Below are positions 5,613-10,322 of a DNA stretch of 10,322 bases, piece after piece. Below the pieces are notes generated by a model that did no database searches, was not told the DNA's origin, and saw nothing but the letters and a program-made list of their open reading frames with translations. Origin of the DNA: an uncultured Clostridia bacterium (GTDB lineage Bacteria > Bacillota > Clostridia > Christensenellales > UBA1242); assembly GCA_946612575.1 (NCBI GenBank), contig CAMOEU010000017.1:1-10322 (forward strand), given 5' to 3'. Position numbers and translations under genes: made by a program. Position 1 is the first letter of the stretch; every line of letters starts with the position of its first letter.

Positions 5613-7130
5613 ATGTCTTTTGAAGTAAACAAATTTGAGGTCGTAAAGAAAACAAAACTTGAGAGAGAAAACTTTGCTGTTTCTTTTGATGTTGAGACTC
5701 AAACAGAGTTTGAGAAGGTTTTGTCTGTGAAAAGCAACATTATAATGGAAAATTATGAAGTGCTCAATGGTCTTGTTAGTTTTTCAGGGAAAATTGAAAC
5801 TTGCATTATTTTTCAAACAGTTGATCAAAGGTTTGAAACAGAGAAGCAAACAGTATCTTTTTCATCTAAGATAGAAGAAAAGGATGCTAAAGCTGGAGAC
5901 TTGGCAAGAATTTTTGTTGGGATTGAAAATTGCAAGGTTGATGTGCTTTCACAAAACAAACTTAGACTTGATTATGACCTTGTTTCGGGTGGAGTTTTGA
6001 TTTCAAAAAGAGAAGTCGAAAAAGTGACGGCAAGTGATGAAAATATCTGTCAAAAATTTGATGAAATTGAAGTCGAAAAGTTTCTTGGAAGAGCAAGTGA
6101 AACCTTTGTTGTTGATTGTGAAGAGACCGTAAAAAATCACATAAAGCAAATTGTTATGTCTGATAGTGCAGCATTCGTCAAAACAATTGACAGCGGAGTA
6201 GATTTTGTTTCTGTGGGTGGAGAAGTTGCCACAAAATTGCTTTATGTAAATGAAGATGACAAAATTGAAACTGTTTGTGTCGTCGAGAATTTTAAGGAAG
6301 AAATCGAACTTGCTGGAGCCACAAGAGAATCACTTGCACAAGTTGATTTGCAAGTTATGGCAGATCAAATAAAACTCGAATATGAAAATGATGAAAAAAG
6401 CACAAAAATCAAAATGCAAATCCCTGTTGAAATGACAGTTTATGGATTTGGCAGAGAAAAGAAAGAAATCATAAGTGATGTTTACAGCACAAAGACAGAG
6501 CTTAAGACAACAACTTCTTCGTTTGATATGACCAAAAATCTTGAAACAGAATTTTTTGAAACAAAGATTGAAGGACAGCTTTCTCTTGATGAAGATAAAC
6601 CTAGAGTTGACAAAATTATCTTTGTGGGTATGACAAACTTGAATGTCACAAATTCATATATAAAAGATGGAGAAGTTTTTGTTGAGGGAATTGCAAAAAC
6701 TGGAGTGGTTTATCTCAATGATGAAACAAATGGGCTCTATGGAGTTGACATCGAAGTGCCATTTATCGCAACAGATAAGGTTAAAGTCGAATGTGAAAGT
6801 GCAAATGTGCAAGTGTGTGCAGTTGTTGAAAGCAATGATGTTGTTGTCAAAAAAGGAAGAGATTTCTATTTTGATGCCAAAGTGAATTTCAAAGTGGAAT
6901 ATGATTGCAATGAATATGGTGCAGTGATCTCAAACATAGAAAATGGGGCTGATTTGCCAGAGCAGGATGGTGCAATTGAAATCTACTATGCAAGAGAAGG
7001 GCAGAATGCTTGGGATGTTGCAAAATCATTGAAAGTTGATGAAGAGACACTCTATTCTCAAAATCCAGAGCTTATTTTTCCACTTGATAAAGAACAAAAC
7101 ATTGTTTTATTTCATCAAAAAAGGACATAA
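5613..7130 (+). CDS. sipL: SipL-like spore coat/cortex morphogenesis protein (SPOCS repeats plus LysM)
   Basis: A 505-aa protein with about three repeated beta-rich units of the SPOCS/DUF3794 type (roughly 25-130, 155-300 and 310-430) and a C-terminal LysM domain (456-500: IEIYYAREGQNAWDVAKSLKVDEETLYSQNPEL...). This layout and length match SipL of Clostridioides difficile, the functional counterpart of SpoVID. SipL binds SpoIVA through its LysM domain and directs coat assembly around the forespore, on the mother-cell side. No signal peptide or membrane segment is present, as expected for a mother-cell cytosolic protein. The ATG at 5613 follows GGAGGGAG. The gene lies upstream of spoIIR- and sleB-like genes and is divergent from veg. 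SPOCS proteins diverge fast, so another SPOCS-LysM paralogue cannot be excluded, but the family is secure. Confidence 0.85.
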   Translation: MSFEVNKFEVVKKTKLERENFAVSFDVETQTEFEKVLSVKSNIIMENYEVLNGLVSFSGKIETCIIFQTVDQRFETEKQTVSFSSKIEEKDAKAGDLARIFVGIENCKVDVLSQNKLRLDYDLVSGGVLISKREVEKVTASDENICQKFDEIEVEKFLGRASETFVVDCEETVKNHIKQIVMSDSAAFVKTIDSGVDFVSVGGEVATKLLYVNEDDKIETVCVVENFKEEIELAGATRESLAQVDLQVMADQIKLEYENDEKSTKIKMQIPVEMTVYGFGREKKEIISDVYSTKTELKTTTSSFDMTKNLETEFFETKIEGQLSLDEDKPRVDKIIFVGMTNLNVTNSYIKDGEVFVEGIAKTGVVYLNDETNGLYGVDIEVPFIATDKVKVECESANVQVCAVVESNDVVVKKGRDFYFDAKVNFKVEYDCNEYGAVISNIENGADLPEQDGAIEIYYAREGQNAWDVAKSLKVDEETLYSQNPELIFPLDKEQNIVLFHQKRT

Positions 7131-7147
7131 AATTTGAATCCGAACAC

Positions 7148-7180
7148 AAAAAATCGCAATTTTTGCGGTTTTTTCTTTTT
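7148..7180 (+). terminator. Rho-independent terminator of the sipL-like gene
   Basis: A 12-bp stem with one G-U pair (7148-7159 with 7163-7174, core TCGCAA/TTGCGG), a TTT loop and a long T-rich tail. It separates the sipL-like gene from the spoIIR-like gene. Confidence 0.82.
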
Positions 7181-7213
7181 GTTTTGTGTGGACAATTTAA
7201 CAAAGGAGAAAAA

Positions 7214-7630
7214 ATGAAATATATTTTGTCATCTGTTGGAGTTTTGATTGTGTGTCTGTCTTTTTTTCTTTTCAAAGCGGAGCCAAATGAAACAAGTTGT
7301 CTTTGTGTCAATGTTGTTTCAAATTCAAGCTCTGAAAATGATGAAATGATAAAGTTTAAAGTCAAAGATAAGATTTCCTCTTTTTTTAACAATCAAAATG
7401 AAAATATATCAAGCAAAATAAATGAGAGTGTCGATGATATTTCATTTATGACAAACCAAATTTTGTCGCTTTATCACTGTGATTATGTTTGTGAAGTGAA
7501 AATTAGTGAAGGAAAAACACCGAATTTGGATTTTGCAAACATAAACCTTGTTGGGAAAACTTGCAAAACGATTTATATCAAACTTGGTGAAGGAAACGGA
7601 AAAGAAACTTGGCAAGTTTTATTTGAATAA
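7214..7630 (+). CDS. spoIIR: Short, divergent SpoIIR-like sporulation signal protein
   Basis: A 138-aa exported protein. Residues 1-22 form an N-terminal hydrophobic signal or anchor. Residues 34-54 (VVSNSSSENDEMIKFKVKDKI) match the SpoIIR pattern V-x-A-N-S-D-S-x-x-D-Q-x-L-K-L-K-V-R-D. Residues 125-137 (GEGNGKETWQVLF) match its end motif GEGxGxNWWCVLFP. SpoIIR is made in the forespore under sigma-F, crosses to the intermembrane space and triggers SpoIIGA to cleave pro-sigma-E in the mother cell. Known members have about 200 or more residues. This one is much shorter, lacks one Trp and the conserved Cys of the WWC motif (Gln instead), and stops right after VLF. The ATG at 7214 follows AAAGGAG; the upstream open frame from 7163 lies in the terminator. 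The assignment rests on two motifs and the sporulation context. Confidence 0.72.
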   Translation: MKYILSSVGVLIVCLSFFLFKAEPNETSCLCVNVVSNSSSENDEMIKFKVKDKISSFFNNQNENISSKINESVDDISFMTNQILSLYHCDYVCEVKISEGKTPNLDFANINLVGKTCKTIYIKLGEGNGKETWQVLFE

Positions 7631-7653
7631 AATTTTTCTTTCCGCTTATTCTA
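7624..7653 (+). promoter_or_regulatory. Candidate sigma-G promoter of sleB-ypeB
   Basis: TGAATA (7624-7629), 17-bp spacer, TATTCTA (7647-7653) matches the sigma-G consensus TGAATA-(17-18)-CATACTA at all six -35 bases and five of seven -10 bases. It overlaps the spoIIR-like stop codon and ends 17 bases before the sleB ATG. sleB is a sigma-G gene in Bacillus subtilis. Confidence 0.5.
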
Positions 7654-7670
7654 AATCAAGGAGAAAATTG

Positions 7671-8363
7671 ATGAAGAAAAAAGTGTTTTCAATTGTGTTT
7701 GCATCTGTTTTTGCAATTTTGTCGATGGCGGGAGTGACAGCGGCACTTACATATCCAAGTTTTTCAAATGTAGAAATTGCGGCTGCGGCACTGAGTGCAA
7801 GTCAAACAAAGACTGTGCAAACAAAACTCAAAAGGTGGGGTTATTACAACGGCTCAATTGATGGTGTTTATGGACCAAAAACCAAGGCGGCAGTTGTGCT
7901 TTTCCAGAAAAAGAACGGGCTTTCTGCTGATGGAATTGTAGGGCAAAAAACTGCGGCTGCTCTTGGGATTTCGTTGTCATCATCTTCAAAAACGACTTCA
8001 AATTCTATATCAAACAATGATTTGGCACTTCTAGCTAAAGCGGTTTATGCAGAAGCGAGAGGGGAAAGTTATATGGGGCAAGTTGCGGTTGCTGCTGTGA
8101 TATTAAACAGGGTGAAAAGTTCTAAATTCCCAAACACAATTTCAGGTGTAATTTATCAGCCATATGCTTTCACTTGTGTAAATGACGGACAAATAAATTT
8201 GACCCCAAATCAAACTGCTTACAAAGCTGCTCAAGATGCTTTGAATGGCTGGGATCCAACTTATGGAGCGATTTATTATTACAATCCAAAAACAGCGACA
8301 AGCAGTTGGATAAGAACAAGAACCACAACAATAACAATTGGCAAACATGTGTTTGCTGTCTAA
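7671..8363 (+). CDS. sleB: Spore cortex-lytic enzyme SleB
   Basis: A 230-aa lytic transglycosylase that cleaves muramic-delta-lactam-containing cortex peptidoglycan during germination. It has an N-terminal signal peptide (about 1-26, MKKK followed by a hydrophobic core), a PG_binding_1 repeat (about 44-100: VQTKLKRWGYYNGSIDGVYGPKTKAAVVLFQ...DGIVGQKT), a Ser-rich linker (102-114) and a Hydrolase_2 catalytic domain (117-230). The catalytic Glu is Glu128 in AVYAEARGE. Further conserved parts are ILNRV (144-148) and AFTCVNDG (166-173). Length and order match typical SleB, though the linker is short. The ATG at 7671 follows AAGGAG. It is synthesised in the forespore and held in the spore inner membrane/cortex. 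ypeB follows 13 bases downstream, the usual arrangement, since each protein needs the other for stability. Confidence 0.95.
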   Translation: MKKKVFSIVFASVFAILSMAGVTAALTYPSFSNVEIAAAALSASQTKTVQTKLKRWGYYNGSIDGVYGPKTKAAVVLFQKKNGLSADGIVGQKTAAALGISLSSSSKTTSNSISNNDLALLAKAVYAEARGESYMGQVAVAAVILNRVKSSKFPNTISGVIYQPYAFTCVNDGQINLTPNQTAYKAAQDALNGWDPTYGAIYYYNPKTATSSWIRTRTTTITIGKHVFAV

Positions 8364-8376
8364 GGGGAGAAGATTT

Positions 8377-9744
8377 ATGGAAAAGAGTGAAATTGTCAAA
8401 AAAAATAGATTCAAAACAAGAAAAAGCACCATAATTGGGCTTTCTGTCGCAACAGCAATTTTGGGGGCGACAACTCTTGGACTTGGAATTTCGCAAGGGA
8501 TAACAAGCACCAGAATTGAAGAAACAGAAAACCAACTTGAAGGGTATTACAAGAAAAACTATTATGATCTTATTGACAGCACAAACACATGTGACACTCA
8601 AATGAGTAAACTGCTTTCTGCAAGCACTCAGTCTTATAAGGCAAAAATGCTTAAGGAAGTCAGTCAAAGTGCAAAAGATATGCAAAATTATGTATCTTCA
8701 CTTCCACTTTCTTTTGATGGAATTTTGGAATGCACAAAATTTATAAATCAAATGTCAGGATATACACAGACTTTGCAAGAAAAAATTGACAAAGGTGAAA
8801 CTCTTTCAGAAGAGGATTTGGCAACTTTGGAAGAAATGCATCAGTCCATAAACGAACTTAAAGATTTTTTGAATGATATGTCACAACAAATCATTCTTGG
8901 GAAAAACATTATTGATATGCGAAACACAGTTTTTGGTGAGTATGATGGTTTCTCTTGGAGCTTCTCTCAGATGCGATCGACAGAATATCCAACAATGATT
9001 TATGACGGACCATTTTCAGATTCGGTCGAAAACAAAAAAGTGGAAGGTCTTTCTGGAGAAGAAGTTTCACAAGAAAAAGCCTATGAAAAAATAAACAGTG
9101 TGTTTAACAATGTCTTGCAAATTGATTATATTGGACAGACAAATGGCAAGTTTGAAACATACAATTTCAAAATAAAAACCGCACAAGAGCAAACTCTCTT
9201 TGTGCAAGTGACAAAAATTGGTGGAAATATTTTGACAATAAGTGGCAGAAGTGTTTCTGATGAAAACAATATCAGCAAAGAAGATGCAGAAAAAATCGCA
9301 TTAAACTTTGCAAAAGAAAATGGAGTGCAAAATGCTCAAATTGTTTGGAGTCAGGAGTTAAACTCACAAATCTATTTCAATATAACACCAGTTGTCAATG
9401 ATGTGATATGTTATCCAGACCTTGTGAAAGTTAAGGTTGACCTTGAAAATGGAAATGTGATTGGTTATGATGCGATTTCATATTACACAAATCACAAAGA
9501 AAGAAACATTGAGAAACCGGAAATAAGTTTGTCTGATGCAAGAGAATTGATTGGCGACTCTTTTGAAATAGAAACAGAAAGACTTGCGATTTGTCCACTT
9601 GAATACAACAGAGAAGTGCTTTGTTATGAATTTAAGTGTTATAGGGACAACTCAACTTTCTACATTTATATAAATGCCGTAAATAGAGCTGAAGAAAACA
9701 TTTTGAAGGTTGTTGAAACTTCAAATGGTGACAAACTTATGTAA
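8377..9744 (+). CDS. ypeB: Germination protein YpeB
   Basis: A 455-aa spore membrane protein needed to localise and stabilise SleB and to control its activity. It has a basic N-terminus, one membrane segment (about 18-42), a long mostly helical region (45-190) and the family hallmark YPTMIYDGPFSDSVE (204-218). Two or three PepSY/YPEB-like repeats follow: the first around 228-295, a second starting at ISKEDAEKIALNFAKENG (299-316), and a third at SLSDARELIGDSF (384-396). Length is close to the 450 aa of the Bacillus protein. The ATG at 8377 follows GGGGAGAAG just after the sleB stop. An in-frame ATG at 8338 lies within sleB and has no ribosome binding site. It is co-transcribed with sleB, probably by sigma-G RNA polymerase. 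Confidence 0.94.
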   Translation: MEKSEIVKKNRFKTRKSTIIGLSVATAILGATTLGLGISQGITSTRIEETENQLEGYYKKNYYDLIDSTNTCDTQMSKLLSASTQSYKAKMLKEVSQSAKDMQNYVSSLPLSFDGILECTKFINQMSGYTQTLQEKIDKGETLSEEDLATLEEMHQSINELKDFLNDMSQQIILGKNIIDMRNTVFGEYDGFSWSFSQMRSTEYPTMIYDGPFSDSVENKKVEGLSGEEVSQEKAYEKINSVFNNVLQIDYIGQTNGKFETYNFKIKTAQEQTLFVQVTKIGGNILTISGRSVSDENNISKEDAEKIALNFAKENGVQNAQIVWSQELNSQIYFNITPVVNDVICYPDLVKVKVDLENGNVIGYDAISYYTNHKERNIEKPEISLSDARELIGDSFEIETERLAICPLEYNREVLCYEFKCYRDNSTFYIYINAVNRAEENILKVVETSNGDKLM

Positions 9745-9770
9745 AAAAAACTGCCGAAGCAGTTTTTTTA
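9743..9770. terminator. Bidirectional terminator between ypeB and spoVG
   Basis: CTGC (9751-9754) and GCAG (9759-9762) with a CGAA loop, extended by about seven A-T pairs, and T-runs on both strands. It contains the stop codon of spoVG (9768-9770) and abuts that of ypeB. Confidence 0.8.
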
Positions 9771-10040
9771 TTGTTCGTTTGCTTGATTAAGTGCTTTTTG
9801 ATATTCATCAAGAATCAATTTTGTCAAAGCAACTCTTGTTTCAGTCTTGATTGGGTGAACAATATCTTTAAATTCGCCATCATTGACTTTTCTTCTTGGC
9901 ATAGAAAGGAAGAAACCTTCTTTACCATTGATGACTTTAAGGTCGTGAACAACAAATTCGTTGTCAATTGTGATTGATGCAACAGCCTTAAGTTTTTCAT
10001 CATTGTTAACAAGTCTGATTCTTACATCTGTAATGTTCAT
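9768..10040 (-). CDS. spoVG: Septation/regulatory protein SpoVG
   Basis: A 90-aa SpoVG. In Bacillus it acts in asymmetric septation and cortex formation; in other Gram-positives it is a nucleic-acid-binding global regulator. Nearly the whole protein matches the family: MNITDVRIRLVNNDEKLKAVASITIDNEFVVHD at the start, then KVINGKEGFFLSMPRR (35-50) and DGEFKDIVHPI (54-64). The C-terminal acidic tail is shorter than in B. subtilis (97 aa). The ATG at 10040 follows AAAGGAG. It is transcribed from its own promoter, divergent from murC and convergent with ypeB. Near-by murC and spoVG are also seen in several clostridial genomes (from general knowledge). Confidence 0.97.
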   Translation of the reverse strand: MNITDVRIRLVNNDEKLKAVASITIDNEFVVHDLKVINGKEGFFLSMPRRKVNDGEFKDIVHPIKTETRVALTKLILDEYQKALNQANEQ

Positions 10041-10086
10041 AGTGTGCTCCTTTTACTTTTGAGAAAATACATTTTCGACTATAATA

Positions 10087-10115
10087 ATTATACCAAATAA
10101 ATGGCTTTTTGCAAA
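10087..10115 (-). promoter_or_regulatory. Promoter of spoVG
   Basis: On the minus strand, TATAAT (10092-10087) with TTGCAA (10114-10109, 16-bp spacer) or TTTGCA (10115-10110, 17-bp spacer) upstream. This is a sigma-A type. The sigma-H pattern AGGA-GAAT that drives spoVG in B. subtilis is not evident here. The leader is about 40 bases. Confidence 0.6.
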
Positions 10116-10153
10116 CAAATATCAAAATTTTTTTTATTACCATATAAAAAATT

Positions 10154-10322
10154 ATGAAAAAGAGATATTATTTTTTAGGTATTTGTGGGGTTTCAATGGC
10201 CACACTTGCGATTTTTCTTAAAAATAAAGGCAATTTTGTGCAAGGAAGTGACAGGCAAATAGGAAAAACTGCAATTTTTCTTAAGCAGCACGGAATTGAT
10301 ATCGACACAAAACTAAACAGAA
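10154..10322 (+). CDS. murC: UDP-N-acetylmuramate--L-alanine ligase MurC, N-terminal part
   Basis: The first 56 codons of a Mur ligase, cut by the window end. MurC adds L-alanine to UDP-MurNAc with ATP in the cytosol, the first step of the peptidoglycan stem peptide. The N-terminal Rossmann-like pattern of MurC is visible: YYFLGICGVSMATLAIFLKNKGNFVQGSDR (5-34), then a helix and GIDID (47-51), matching the family pattern Y-H-F-x-G-I-x-G-x-G-M-S-x-L-A with V-x-G-S-D. The third Gly of the loop is Ser (Ser14) and the residue after Met is Ala. No Shine-Dalgarno sequence precedes the ATG at 10154, an in-frame stop lies 9 bases upstream, and a TATAAA (10143-10148) ends six bases before it. The message may therefore have almost no leader. 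The identity is fairly firm, but the rest of the gene is not visible. Confidence 0.8.
   Translation, partial: MKKRYYFLGICGVSMATLAIFLKNKGNFVQGSDRQIGKTAIFLKQHGIDIDTKLNR

Noticed and set aside
7168..7199. Possible sigma-F promoter before the spoIIR-like gene (GTTTT and GGACAATTT)
   Set aside because: The spacing is about two bases too long, the -35 lies in the sipL terminator and the matches are weak, so I do not list it as a feature.
7072..7392. Minus-strand open frame of 106 codons at the sipL/spoIIR boundary
   Set aside because: It spans the sipL terminator and the spoIIR-like start and lacks initiation signals.
8142..8685. Two overlapping minus-strand open frames across the sleB/ypeB junction
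   Set aside because: They are antisense to well-supported sleB and ypeB and have Cys/Ser-rich, non-protein-like translations.

Overview
The window looks like a chromosomal segment from a low-GC, endospore-forming member of the Bacillota, most likely an uncultured Clostridia-type bacterium. The evidence is the AT-rich sequence, strong AGGAG-type ribosome binding sites, TTGACA/TAAAAT promoters, and a set of sporulation and germination genes: sipL-like, spoIIR-like, sleB, ypeB and spoVG. I see no insertion sequence, phage gene or CRISPR array. Coding density is high and no gene-free stretch exceeds 300 bases.

Left part (1-1045): the 3' part of an NCS2 purine permease gene with its terminator, then a minus-strand tRNA-Glu(CTC)-like gene. 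The D, anticodon and T arms of the tRNA are intact, but the 3' half of its acceptor stem does not pair with the 5' half. Codon use also differs on the two sides of this point, so it may be an old recombination junction, a dead tRNA gene or an assembly join.

Middle part (1109-3120): three plus-strand genes, each with its own apparent promoter and terminator. They are a MarR-type regulator, a PlsC-type acyltransferase of phospholipid synthesis, and the ribosome-assembly GTPase EngB/YsxC.

Unknown module (3097-5290): two adjacent minus-strand genes of unknown function (293 and 214 aa) diverge from a third unknown gene (162 aa). Both directions have near-consensus promoters whose -35 boxes form the arms of a perfect inverted repeat. 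The two minus-strand proteins appear to share a domain.

Sporulation part (5285-10040): veg (minus) diverges from a SipL-like SPOCS/LysM coat morphogenesis gene. This is followed in the same direction by a very short, divergent SpoIIR-like gene and by the germination pair sleB-ypeB, with a sigma-G-like promoter just before sleB. spoVG lies on the minus strand and converges on ypeB. Together these genes would cover mother-cell coat/cortex assembly (SipL), forespore-to-mother-cell sigma-E signalling (SpoIIR) and cortex breakdown at germination (SleB/YpeB). The window ends in the first 56 codons of murC, divergent from spoVG.
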